Assembly: GCA_945861535.1 (NCBI GenBank) | Contig: CAMAUZ010000003.1 | Span: 148,681 to 212,680 of the forward strand | Direction: 5' to 3' | From: Akkermansia muciniphila | GTDB taxonomy: Bacteria; Verrucomicrobiota; Verrucomicrobiia; Limisphaerales; BJHT01 | Length of the DNA stretch: 64,000 bases | Shown here: positions 35,433 through 44,818 of the stretch, in pieces | Layout of the letters: the number at the start of each line of letters is the position of its first letter | How positions within the stretch are numbered: the first letter of the stretch is position 1 | Notes under the pieces: generated by a model | The model's input: only the letters and a program-made list of their open reading frames with translations | What the model was told of the DNA's origin: nothing | The model's database searches: none | Translations under genes and position numbers: made by a program

Positions 35433-35648
35433 AGGTTTCGCCAGTCGTGGGATTCGGTGTCGCGTTGTGGGTAAACCTGCGTCGTGGCTGGGTCAAGCGC
35501 GATCCCGGCGCTCGCGGCCCGCAAGGCGCAATCGGAGCTTCGCGGCGGCGAGCGGGCCAAAGTGAGCAGGGCAAAGCAGACTCAGCTCCGCAACCCCCCG
35601 CTGGCCTGCCCGCTTGCCACGTCGGCCACCGGTGCTAGAAAAAACGGC

Positions 35649-35873
35649 ATGACCTCGAAGCCCAGTTTACGTTCCGCAACCCGACCACCAACGCCGGTGC
35701 CCACCGTTCCGCCCGCCGCCGCCGATCCCGCGCCAGTGCCGGATTCGGCCACGGACCCGGCCGGCGAATATTGGAAATGGTGCCCGCGCTGCGGCCACGA
35801 ACTGCACAACGAAAAGTGCAAGCTCCGCTGCCCACGCTGCCATTACTTCATGAGCTGCTCCGACTTCGACTGA
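35649..35873 (+). CDS. Small zinc-ribbon protein
   Basis: The 74-residue protein has a Pro/Ala-rich N-terminus and a C-terminal zinc ribbon (WCPRCGHEL then KLRCPRCHYFMSCSDFD) with two CxxC pairs. The ATG at 35649 was chosen because longer versions start in non-coding sequence. The function is unknown; similar mini-ribbons may bind nucleic acid. Confidence 0.65.
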   Translation: MTSKPSLRSATRPPTPVPTVPPAAADPAPVPDSATDPAGEYWKWCPRCGHELHNEKCKLRCPRCHYFMSCSDFD

Positions 35874-35884
35874 TGCGGGGCGAC

Positions 35885-36076
35885 GGAAGAAAGCTCCAAG
35901 GCTAAAGCTCAAAGCTCAAGGGAAGCACGCAAACCGTCCCAAGAACCAAGACAGCCTCCGGCTCGAAGCCGCGCCCGACCGCGAGCCGAAGGGCGGCCGT
36001 CTGGTCCGCCCAGCCCGCCTGCCCCGGCGCGAGCACTGGTGCTTGGACATTCCCTTGAGCTTTGAACTTTGAGCTT
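35885..36076. repeat. Intergenic inverted repeat, family A
   Basis: Arms 35885-35926 (AAGCTCCAAGGCTAAAGCTC) and 36046-36076 (CATTCCCTTGAGCTTTGAAC) are reverse complements. The centre is GC-rich and unique. Confidence 0.8.
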
Positions 36077-36130
36077 CGTTCCAGCCGCTTACGTATTGCA
36101 CCCCCGTCCCGCGCTCCCTACCATCGCGGC

Positions 36131-36418
36131 ATGGCTAAAACCAAAAAAACACCGTCCGCCGCCCCGTCACTTGTCGTCGTTCCGCCGCCGCCCGCCCCGG
36201 CTCCGGAAAAAATCCGCGCCGCCGCCGGCAAAACGCTGGCCACCAAACGGCCGCTCGATCCCCGCGAAAACCCCGCCGCGCGCGACTCCCGCGGCACCGC
36301 GACCCGCACCGAGATCCGCCGCGAATCCCCGCAGGTTACCGCTCCTCGCGCCTCCGGTCGCCGCCCCGAACGCAGCAGCCAGCCGCGCTCCAAGATTTCC
36401 AAACCCAAGGCCGGTTAG
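36131..36418 (+). CDS. Small basic, disordered protein
   Basis: The 95-residue protein is rich in Lys, Arg, Pro and Ala (MAKTKKTPSAAPSLVVVPPP, then RRPERSSQPRSKISKPKAG). It has no fold signature. It lies 33 nt upstream of metF on the same strand and could be its leader gene. A histone-like or nucleic-acid-binding role is only a guess; a chance ORF is possible. Confidence 0.5.
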   Translation: MAKTKKTPSAAPSLVVVPPPPAPAPEKIRAAAGKTLATKRPLDPRENPAARDSRGTATRTEIRRESPQVTAPRASGRRPERSSQPRSKISKPKAG

Positions 36419-36451
36419 TCCTCCCACCCGCAGTTCCCTCGCCTTCCGCCG

Positions 36452-37345
36452 ATGCCCATTCAATTCATCCGCGACATCCACGCGGCCCGGCGTGCCGCGG
36501 GCCGGCCCGTCATTTCCTTCGAGTTCTTTCCGCCCAAGACCGACGAGGGCGAAAAGAACCTGCTCGAGAAAACCCTCCCGGCGCTCCTCGAAATCCAGCC
36601 CGACTTTTGCTCCGTCACCTACGGCGCGGGCGGCGGCACGCGCGAGAAAACCCTCGGCATCGTTGATCGCATCCAGCGCGCGCACGGCCTCACCGCCATG
36701 TCGCATCTCACCTGCGTGAATGCGACGCGCGAGGAAATCCACGGCGTCGTCGAGCAGGCCCGCGCGCTCGGCATCAAGAACCTCCTCGCCCTGCGCGGCG
36801 ATCCGCCCGGCGGCACCGGCGAATGGCAGCAGACCGCGGGCGGCTTCGAGTACTCCCATCAACTCGTCAGCTACCTGCGCGAACTCGGCGGCTTCAGCGT
36901 CGGCACCGCCGGCTTTCCCGAGGGCCACATCGCCTGCACCGAGGGCCGCGAAGTGGACTGGCACCGCCTCAAGGCCAAAATCGACTGCGGCGCGGACTTC
37001 GTCGTCACGCAGCTCTTTTTCGACAACGACGATTATTTCCGCTTCCGCGATTTCCTCGCCAAGCTCGGCAATCAGGCGCCGATTTTCCCCGGCATCATTC
37101 CCATTCTCAGCGCCGGTCAGATCAAAAAATTCACCGCCCTCTGCGGCGCGGCCATTCCCGCCAAACTGTCCGGCCGCCTCGAAGCCGTGGCCCACGACGA
37201 CGCCGCCGCCGTCGAGTTCGGCATCGAGTACGCCACCGAACAATGCGCCGGCCTGCTCCGCGGCGGCGCTCCCGGGCTGCATTTGTACACGCTCAACAAG
37301 GCCCACTCGACCGTCCGGGTGGTGAAAAATCTGAACCTGCACTGA
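36452..37345 (+). CDS. metF: 5,10-methylenetetrahydrofolate reductase
   Basis: The 297-residue TIM barrel reduces methylene-THF to methyl-THF for methionine synthesis. Family motifs are present: ISFEFFPPKTDEGEKNL (catalytic Glu), FCSVTYGAGGGTREKT, SHLTCVNATREEI, LLALRGDPP (FAD/folate Asp) and VVTQLFFDNDDYFRF. Length is normal for bacterial MetF. Confidence 0.95.
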   Translation: MPIQFIRDIHAARRAAGRPVISFEFFPPKTDEGEKNLLEKTLPALLEIQPDFCSVTYGAGGGTREKTLGIVDRIQRAHGLTAMSHLTCVNATREEIHGVVEQARALGIKNLLALRGDPPGGTGEWQQTAGGFEYSHQLVSYLRELGGFSVGTAGFPEGHIACTEGREVDWHRLKAKIDCGADFVVTQLFFDNDDYFRFRDFLAKLGNQAPIFPGIIPILSAGQIKKFTALCGAAIPAKLSGRLEAVAHDDAAAVEFGIEYATEQCAGLLRGGAPGLHLYTLNKAHSTVRVVKNLNLH

Positions 37346-37387
37346 CGCGCGCCGCGCCCCCGCAGGCAGCGCGTTGTTTCTTCTCCC

Positions 37388-38560
37388 ATGCCGAAACGGC
37401 CCGCACGACCGCGTCCCTTCTACCCGCGTCCGCCCACCCCGCCGCCCGCCTTCCGGCCCGCGCCCGCGTCCGCTCACGCGCCCCGTCCGACGCGCGCCCT
37501 GATCTGGATCGACGGCGACCCGATCCGCAGCAAGGCCCGCAAAGAATACGAAAAAGCCCGCCGCGACCTCGACAAGGCGCGCGTGCAGATCGAGAAATTT
37601 CAGTCGCAAGACCTGCCGGCGTTCGGCCGTTGGATGAGCGCGACGTTCGGCCAGCAACTGACCGAGACGCGCGAAATCAGCCGCCAACTCGCGGAGCAAG
37701 GCGCGCTGCTCGCGGAGATCGACGACTACATGTTTGTGTTCGGCGTCGGCCCCGGCGAAGCATACGCGGCCGTCATGCACCATCGCGCGCATCCCGAGGA
37801 AGCCCCGCCCCAACCGCCCCCGCGCAGCGGTCCCGGCGGCCCCCGCGACCCGGGCGGCCCCGGCAGTTTCATGGACGACGACGACGAGGATGAGTCCGAG
37901 GCCGATCCCGACTTCGATCCGCGGTCCGATGAAGCGATTTACGAGAAGTTCGCCAAAGCCTTTGAACAAGCCTTCGGCCAGGCGCCACCGCCCGAATTCC
38001 GCCCGCCCGGCCCACCCCCCAAGCGCACCAAAACCGCCAGCGTCAAAGACCTCTACCGCGCTCTCGTCCGCAAGCTGCACCCCGACACGCAGGCCACGAT
38101 GACGCCGCAGAAACTCGAGTGGTGGCACGAGGTGCAGGAAGCCTACGCCGACAACGACGCCGAGCGCCTCGAGGTCATCCTCAACCTCATCGAAATGTCC
38201 GAGGGCGAACCCACCGCGCAGACCAGCGTCTCGCTGCTCCGGCGCATCATCGCCCGCCTCAAGGTCAGCCTGCGCGAAATCAAACGTGAAGTCACCGCGC
38301 GCAAGCACGACCCCGCGTGGAATTTCACCACCCGCGGTGATCGCGACGTCCTGGCCGCCCGCGTCCAGCGCGAACTCGCCGTGCAGCTCGAACACCTGCA
38401 CCGCGCCTACGCCGCCGACGAAACCATCCTCCGCCGCTTCGCCGCCGACGCCCGCCGCCACACCGAGCGACTCGAGGCCCGCGCCAAGAAACCCGCGCCC
38501 AAACGCCCGCCGCCCCCGGGACCGAAGCGACCGCCCGGCCAGAACGAATTCTATTTCTAG
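37388..38560 (+). CDS. J-domain-like protein with Pro-rich ends
   Basis: The 390-residue protein has a Pro-rich N-terminus, a coiled-coil part (KARKEYEKARRDLDKARVQI) and an acidic patch (FMDDDDEDESEADPDFD). A J-domain follows at about 215-265 (VKDLYRALVRKLHPDTQATM, including the HPD that stimulates DnaK). Its C-terminal half is helical and ends in a Pro/Lys tail. Part of DnaK co-chaperone space, but no DnaK gene is nearby. The client is unknown. Confidence 0.78.
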   Translation: MPKRPARPRPFYPRPPTPPPAFRPAPASAHAPRPTRALIWIDGDPIRSKARKEYEKARRDLDKARVQIEKFQSQDLPAFGRWMSATFGQQLTETREISRQLAEQGALLAEIDDYMFVFGVGPGEAYAAVMHHRAHPEEAPPQPPPRSGPGGPRDPGGPGSFMDDDDEDESEADPDFDPRSDEAIYEKFAKAFEQAFGQAPPPEFRPPGPPPKRTKTASVKDLYRALVRKLHPDTQATMTPQKLEWWHEVQEAYADNDAERLEVILNLIEMSEGEPTAQTSVSLLRRIIARLKVSLREIKREVTARKHDPAWNFTTRGDRDVLAARVQRELAVQLEHLHRAYAADETILRRFAADARRHTERLEARAKKPAPKRPPPPGPKRPPGQNEFYF

Positions 38561-38779
38561 CCCGCCTTTCCGCCGCGGGCGCGACCGGGCGAGCCAGCGG
38601 AGATTTCCCCCAAAACTCACCACCGGGACTGGGGTTTCTGGACAGATAATGCTGCCCGCGCCCGCCGCCGCCATCGCAACTGGTCGGCGAGGTCACGGAG
38701 AAGTCGGAATCGTCGGAACGGTTGCCGCTGCTGCTCGACCCTGATCTTCCTGCGCGAGCGAATCTCCCCGCCGGCCTGC

Positions 38780-39139
38780 TCACCAGCGGTTCAGTAATTC
38801 CAGCCGGTCGAACATGATCGTGCTGTCGATGTCAGCCCGCAGACGCAGGATTCGTCGCAGCATCTCCCCGACCGGAAGCCGTTGCTGCTCCGCGATCACA
38901 ATTCCCGAGTGGTGTCGGCCGGCCGCCAACCAGGTCGCGTACAGGCGGCAAAAGTCAGCGGCGTTGCAGGTGAGGAGCACTCGTCCTTTCCGGGCGGCCC
39001 ATTGGAGCTGCGTTTCATCATCCACGTCGATCAAACCAGCCTCGCTGCTGGTAGTGAGATCCACACCCCGATCGCGCAATGCCCGGATGAGCGCGTCGGC
39101 TTCGGCGTCCTCGTCGAGATGGAACCGGAGCAGGCTCAC
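38780..39139 (-). CDS. DUF5615 PIN-like toxin
   Basis: The 119-residue protein opens LLRFHLDEDAEADALIRALR, where the Asp/Glu are PIN-like metal ligands. It continues with SSEAGLIDVDDETQLQWAA and RVLLTCNAADFCRLYATW. DUF5615 proteins are putative RNases paired with DUF433 antitoxins, as here (4-nt overlap with the upstream gene). Confidence 0.82.
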   Translation of the reverse strand: MSLLRFHLDEDAEADALIRALRDRGVDLTTSSEAGLIDVDDETQLQWAARKGRVLLTCNAADFCRLYATWLAAGRHHSGIVIAEQQRLPVGEMLRRILRLRADIDSTIMFDRLELLNRW

Positions 39140-39435
39140 ACGACGGCGGGCAGCGAGGGTTCCGGGTAGGCGGCCAGGCGCTCGGCGACGAGATACCGGT
39201 CAATCTCCTCGCGATGGAGCTGAAAATAAGCGAGTGCCGCGTGAATTTCCGCCGGGCTGAGCGAAGGGTGCTGCTCGGCAATTTCTTCGTCTGTCAGCCC
39301 CAGTTGCCGCCAACCGGCAATGCGATGCACGGCGACGCGATGCCCCCGAATGCGGGGCCTGCCTCCCAAAACTCCGGGAGTGGAAATGATCAACGAGCCG
39401 AGACTCGCGGACGAACTCTTGCGGGGACTGCTCAT
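39136..39435 (-). CDS. DUF433 antitoxin
   Basis: The 99-residue protein has the VapB45-like DUF433 core: GVLGGRPRIRGHRVAVHRIA, LGLTDEEIAEQHPSLSPAEI and HAALAYFQLHREEIDRYL, a helix-turn-helix. The ATG at 39435 is preferred to the longer frame at 39564. It overlaps the DUF5615 gene with ATGA. Confidence 0.82.
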   Translation of the reverse strand: MSSPRKSSSASLGSLIISTPGVLGGRPRIRGHRVAVHRIAGWRQLGLTDEEIAEQHPSLSPAEIHAALAYFQLHREEIDRYLVAERLAAYPEPSLPAVV

Positions 39436-39743
39436 GCGGCGAAGCCTGACAGCGCGCTGCGTCCCGCCAAGCTGCAAACTGGGGCCGAACCAGCCTGCGG
39501 ATGGGCAACCCGGAAGCTTTTCCCCGGCCGGGCCTCCCAGCGTGCAGGCATGAGCACGGTTCAATAGATCAAGGTCGCCATTCCCAAATTGACCTTGCCT
39601 GAACGAGCCGAGGTGGCGCGGTGTTTGGATTTGGAGTGCTCACAGCGATTGGATGGAGAAATTGCGGCCTCGATTCTTTCAAGTCACAGCCAAGTCGGGT
39701 TGCGAGTTTGACAAGCCCGGCGGGCTGCCAGACAAGTTGCGCC
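39436..39743. other. Divergent intergenic region between two toxin-antitoxin modules
   Basis: 308 bp separate the DUF433 start and the RelB-like start, so both promoters should lie here. No repeat or clear operator was found. Confidence 0.4.
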
Positions 39744-39935
39744 ATGAGCACCGCCGAAATTATTTCGCAGATCAAAAAGCTCCCGCCCCGCCAACGGCAC
39801 CGCGTGTTTGATGCCGTCGAGAAACTCAGCCAGGCGGAGGCCGACCGCATCGACAATGAGATCGCTGACCGCGTGCTGGCCCGCGCCGATTTCATTCCCT
39901 GGGAAGAAGCGAAACGGAAACTGGAGCCGGTGTGA
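39744..39935 (+). CDS. RelB/ParD-like antitoxin
   Basis: The 63-residue helical protein reads STAEIISQIKKLPPRQRHRV, then FIPWEEAKRKLEPV, a typical short antitoxin with addiction-module ending. The ATG at 39744 gives the family start. Its GTG TGA end overlaps the toxin start by 4 nt. Confidence 0.78.
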   Translation: MSTAEIISQIKKLPPRQRHRVFDAVEKLSQAEADRIDNEIADRVLARADFIPWEEAKRKLEPV

Positions 39936-40201
39936 CCCCCTACCGCATTGAGATCGACCGCGACGCCCAGAAATGGCTGGCGCGGCTGACTGACGCGAAA
40001 TTGCGACAGCGGCTCGTGGCGGCAATCGACGCTTTGGCCCAGAACCCGCGTCCGGCCGGTGTGAAGAAGCTCACGGGGTTCGACCATCGTTATCGCGTCC
40101 GAGTCGGCGACTGCCGCATCATCTACGAGGTGCGTGACCGGATGTTGCTGGTGCTGGTCTTGGATGTGGGCGACCGCAAGGACATCTACCGCCGCAATTG
40201 A
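39932..40201 (+). CDS. RelE/ParE-family toxin
   Basis: The 89-residue protein starts with GTG overlapping the antitoxin stop. The RelE fold is evident: YRIEIDRDAQKWLARL, KKLTGFDHRYRVRVGDCRII and LVLDVGDRKDIYRRN, with the Arg residues typical of ribosome-dependent RelE RNases. No stop interrupts it. Confidence 0.88.
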   Translation: MTPYRIEIDRDAQKWLARLTDAKLRQRLVAAIDALAQNPRPAGVKKLTGFDHRYRVRVGDCRIIYEVRDRMLLVLVLDVGDRKDIYRRN

Positions 40202-40414
40202 CCCACCCTGCCAGTGCTACCCCCACCCTCTCGGGCCGCAGCCGAAAGGACGCGGCGGCGCCCCGAATGCGACCTGATCTGAACTGGTTTTCCCCCGTGT
40301 TTTCAGCGGGTTTTTGCGGGTCGGAGACGTTTTCAGCGCGGAGTGAATTATTCCGGGTCGGTTTTGTCGAAGACGCTCGACTTGGCAACCTGACTTACTC
40401 AACCTCCTTTTTGC

Positions 40415-41422
<1,008 letters not shown>

Positions 41423-41449
41423 GCGCTTGTATGGAGAATCCGATCTGGG

Positions 41450-41546
41450 TGGAACCGGGCGTTGGCCTGTTCCGGCGGGCTACCAGCCCGCCGCGGCCTT
41501 CGGCGGCAGGTTGCCGCCGAACACGGGCTGGTAGCCCGTGCCACCC
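41450..41546. repeat. Nested hairpins between moxR and the DUF58 gene
   Basis: CGGGCTACCAGCCCG and CGGGCTGGTAGCCCG, separated by CGGCGGCAGGTTGCCGCCG, can form one long or three short hairpins. No T-run is present, so co-transcription is not necessarily stopped. Confidence 0.7.
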
Positions 41547-41567
41547 AGTTTCACCGCCGCGTTTCGC

Positions 41568-42479
41568 ATGACTGGCTCGACCCCCACGCGTTTTCTTGAT
41601 CCGCAGATTCTGCGGTCAATTGCGCGCATTGAGCTGAAGGCGCGCCTGCTCGTGGAGGGCCTCTACGCGTCGCGGCATCGCTGCCCCTTCTACGGTTACA
41701 GCGTCGAGTTCGTGGATCATCGCGAATACGCGCCCGGCGACGAGCCGCGCACCATCGACTGGAAGATGCTCGGCCGCACCGAGAAGTACTACGTCAAGCG
41801 CTTCGAGATGGAGTCGAACATGAACGTGGTCTGCCTCGTGGACGCGAGCGGTTCCATGGGCTACAAGCCGCTCGATCCGGAGCGGATGACCAAGTTTGAT
41901 TACGCCCGCTATTTTGGCGCGTCGCTGTGCTACCTCGCCCGCAAGCAGCAGGATGCGCCGGGCATGGTGCTCTTCGACGAGGGCATCCGCGAATTCATCC
42001 CCGCGCGCCAGGGCCAGCGGCATCTCTTCACCATCCTCGCGCGGCTCGAACAGGCGCAGGCCGCGCGCGAAACGCGCCTCGGCGATGCCTTGAAACAAAT
42101 CGCCGAGCGCCTCACGCGGCGCGGCATCATCGTGGTGATCAGCGATTGCTACGGCGAACCCGAGGCCGTGCTCGACGGCCTGCGGCACCTGCGCGCGCGC
42201 GGGCACGAGGTCATCAATTTCCAACTCATGGACAAGGATGAAGTCGAGTTCCCGTTCAAGGCGCTCGCCAGCTTTCGTGATCTCGAGACCGGCCGGCAGG
42301 TCGTGACCGATCCGCTGCGCCAGCGCGCGGTGTATCTGGAGCGCTTCGAGAAATTCCGCCATCGCATCGCCGAGGGCTGCGCGGCGGCGGGCATTGACCA
42401 TCGCTTCGTCGATACCGGGATGCCGATTGAGGAATCGCTGCGGAATTATCTCCTCTACCGGCGGGAGCGCGCGCGATGA
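41568..42479 (+). CDS. DUF58 domain protein
   Basis: The 303-residue protein has the DUF58 N-terminal signature (GYSVEFVDHREYAPGDEPRT) followed by IDWKMLGRTEKYYVKRFE. A VWA-like domain has the MIDAS motif VDASGSMGY and a later SDCYGE. The ATG at 41568 is preferred over the TTG-like upstream frame. It is the standard partner of MoxR. The 4-nt overlap with the next gene supports translational coupling. Confidence 0.9.
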   Translation: MTGSTPTRFLDPQILRSIARIELKARLLVEGLYASRHRCPFYGYSVEFVDHREYAPGDEPRTIDWKMLGRTEKYYVKRFEMESNMNVVCLVDASGSMGYKPLDPERMTKFDYARYFGASLCYLARKQQDAPGMVLFDEGIREFIPARQGQRHLFTILARLEQAQAARETRLGDALKQIAERLTRRGIIVVISDCYGEPEAVLDGLRHLRARGHEVINFQLMDKDEVEFPFKALASFRDLETGRQVVTDPLRQRAVYLERFEKFRHRIAEGCAAAGIDHRFVDTGMPIEESLRNYLLYRRERAR

Positions 42480-44818
42480 ACTTCCTGTTTCCAGCGATGC
42501 TCGCGGGCCTGGCGGCGCTGGCCGTGCCGGTCATCTTGCATCTCATCGCGCGGCATCGTTTCTCGGTGCAGGAGCTGCCGACGATCCGGTTCCTCGACAA
42601 ACAGGAGCGCACCAACGTCCTCGCGCCGAAGCTCGTCGATCCGTGGCAACTGCTCCTGCGCCTGCTCGTGCTCATCTTGCTCGTGCTCGCGATGGGCCGC
42701 TGGTTTGCGGGGTGGAAAACCGGCGCGCCCGCGCCGCGCAACGTCATCCTTGTCGTCGATACCTCGGCGAGCATGAGGATGGAACTCCCGCTCCCCGGCG
42801 GCGCGGGTAAGGCGAACCTCCTCGAGCACGCCCGCCGTCACGCCCGCACCGTCATCGCGGACCTCGGCCCCGGCAGCCGCTGCGGCCTGATTGCGGATCG
42901 CGCGGACGCACCCGCCGATCTCGCGCCGACCACCGAGACCGCGGGCATCACGGCGGCGCTGGAAAAACTCGAGGCCATCGACGGCTCCGGCCGCGGCCTC
43001 GTGCGCGCGGTGGCGGATGCGTGCGATCAGTTGCGCGGCCGGCGCGAGGTGAAATCCCAAGTCATCGTGCTCACCGACCTGCGCGCGACGGCGTTTCAAA
43101 ACCGCGATCAACAGGCGCTCGAACGCATCGCCGCCGCGCAGCGCGATCTGGGCAAGGCCCTCGAAATTCTCTTCGTCGATCTCGTCGGGCAGGCGCCGGA
43201 TAATTTCGGCATCGTCAGCGCGGAGATTCGCGGCGGCGACGCGAAGGTCGGCGAGGACGCGCATCTGCTCGCGACCGTGCTCAACAGCAGCGCGACCAAC
43301 CGCACCGCCAAGCTGCGGCTCTCCGTCTCGGGCCGCAAAGAGCCGCTCCAGCGCGCGGTCAACGTGCCCGCCAATTCCCGCGCCGTGGTGGACCTGACCG
43401 CCCGCGCCAACCGCTCGATGCAGACCGTCGCGCAGGCCGAACTGGAGGGCGACACCTTCCCCGGCGACGACACGATGGCCGTGCCATTGAACGTCCTCGA
43501 TGCGCGCCGCGTGCTGATCGTCAACGGCGTGGAATCCCTCGGCGACCCCGCGTCGGCCGCGGCGCGCGCGCAGGTGAGTCAACTCTCCGGCGATGCCGCG
43601 CGTCCGGCGGGCGTGGCGGCGGCGCGGGTGAGCGAGGAGAAAACCATTGATGGCGCGACGATCCTGCGCTTCGCGTTCAATCCCGGCCGCGAGATGGGCC
43701 TGCCCTACGGCACCGGCATTGATGCCACGCTCACCACGCCCGACGCACTGGCTGCGCAGCCGCTGAGCAAATACGAGTTCATCGTGCTCTACGATGTCAC
43801 CAGCCTCAGCGAGCGCGCGATGGACGACCTCCGCACCTACGTCGAGCAGGGCCGCTCGCTGCTGATCTTTTGCTCGGAAACGGTGAACGCGGTGAACTTC
43901 AACCGCACGCTCGCTTCCGGAGGCAAGGATCGTCCGCCGCTCGCGCCCGCGCAGGTGGGCAATGACAAGCCGTTCGACCAGGGCGTCGGCTTCCGGCTCG
44001 GCGGCGAGCTGCCGCTGCTGCTCGCGCCGTTCCGCGATCCACTCAAGGGCGATCTCTCGGTGGTGCGCTTCCAGAAGCTGCGGGAAATCCTCTCGCGCCA
44101 GGAACTCTCCACCGTGTTGCTCTCCGGCAGCGGCGGCGAACCGCTCGCCATCGAAATGCCGCTGGGCCGCGGGCGCGTGGTGCTCGCCACGTTCGGCCTC
44201 GAACTCGCGCGCGGCAACCTGGCCCGCACGCGCGTGTTTCCGTCGCTGCTCTGGCGGCTGACGGATTATCTCACGGGCCGTTTGCGCCAGCGGCCCGCGG
44301 ACCGGCTCGTCGCGCTGCGGCCCGCCGTGCTGGAAGTTTCCGAGCCGGCCTTCGCGCTCGTGCAGGAACTGGAGCTGACGCCCGTTGCCGTGCCCGTTGC
44401 GGCCGATGCCGCGCCCGCGCCGCCCGCGCCGAAACTGCCGCCGTCGCAGCGCTTGAAGGTCGGCAGCGACGCGACCGTGCTCGTGCCCGCGCTGTCGGCG
44501 GGGCGTTACCAACTGCACAAACCGCGCGGCCCCGGCGAGACCGGGCCGATCCTTGGCTACTCGCGTTTCGTCACCGTCCACGCGGACCCGGCGGAGAGCG
44601 ACTGGACGCCGCTGGACGCGACGGAAGTGCCCAAGGTGTTCGGCAGCACGGCGCGCGTCACGGGTGCGGATGCGCTCTCGAAACTCGCGCCGACCGGCGG
44701 CGAACTGACCCGCGCGCTCATCATCGCGCTGCTCCTGTTTTATCTGATCGAGGCGGTCGCCGGCTGGATCGCGAGCGTGCGCAAGGAACGGCGGCGGACC
44801 GAGGAGGTGATCGCGTGA
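42476..44818 (+). CDS. BatA/aerotolerance-type membrane protein with VWA domain
   Basis: The 780-residue protein has the BatA N-terminal helix (PAMLAGLAALAVPVILHLIA) followed by a second helix (LLLRLLVLILLVLAMGRWF). A periplasmic VWA domain (VVDTSASMRMELP) and a large beta-rich region with a glutamine-amidotransferase-like segment follow. A final membrane helix (ALIIALLLFYLIEAVAGWI) is near the C-terminus. It overlaps the previous gene (ATGA) and the next (GTGA). Confidence 0.85.
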   Translation: MNFLFPAMLAGLAALAVPVILHLIARHRFSVQELPTIRFLDKQERTNVLAPKLVDPWQLLLRLLVLILLVLAMGRWFAGWKTGAPAPRNVILVVDTSASMRMELPLPGGAGKANLLEHARRHARTVIADLGPGSRCGLIADRADAPADLAPTTETAGITAALEKLEAIDGSGRGLVRAVADACDQLRGRREVKSQVIVLTDLRATAFQNRDQQALERIAAAQRDLGKALEILFVDLVGQAPDNFGIVSAEIRGGDAKVGEDAHLLATVLNSSATNRTAKLRLSVSGRKEPLQRAVNVPANSRAVVDLTARANRSMQTVAQAELEGDTFPGDDTMAVPLNVLDARRVLIVNGVESLGDPASAAARAQVSQLSGDAARPAGVAAARVSEEKTIDGATILRFAFNPGREMGLPYGTGIDATLTTPDALAAQPLSKYEFIVLYDVTSLSERAMDDLRTYVEQGRSLLIFCSETVNAVNFNRTLASGGKDRPPLAPAQVGNDKPFDQGVGFRLGGELPLLLAPFRDPLKGDLSVVRFQKLREILSRQELSTVLLSGSGGEPLAIEMPLGRGRVVLATFGLELARGNLARTRVFPSLLWRLTDYLTGRLRQRPADRLVALRPAVLEVSEPAFALVQELELTPVAVPVAADAAPAPPAPKLPPSQRLKVGSDATVLVPALSAGRYQLHKPRGPGETGPILGYSRFVTVHADPAESDWTPLDATEVPKVFGSTARVTGADALSKLAPTGGELTRALIIALLLFYLIEAVAGWIASVRKERRRTEEVIA

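Noticed and set aside
36167..38674. 835-residue minus-strand frame opposite metF and the J-domain gene
   Set aside because: No domain; both opposite genes carry intact family motifs.
42455..44581. 708-residue minus-strand frame opposite the BatA-like gene
   Set aside because: Arg/His/Glu-rich shadow; the plus strand has membrane helices and a VWA motif.
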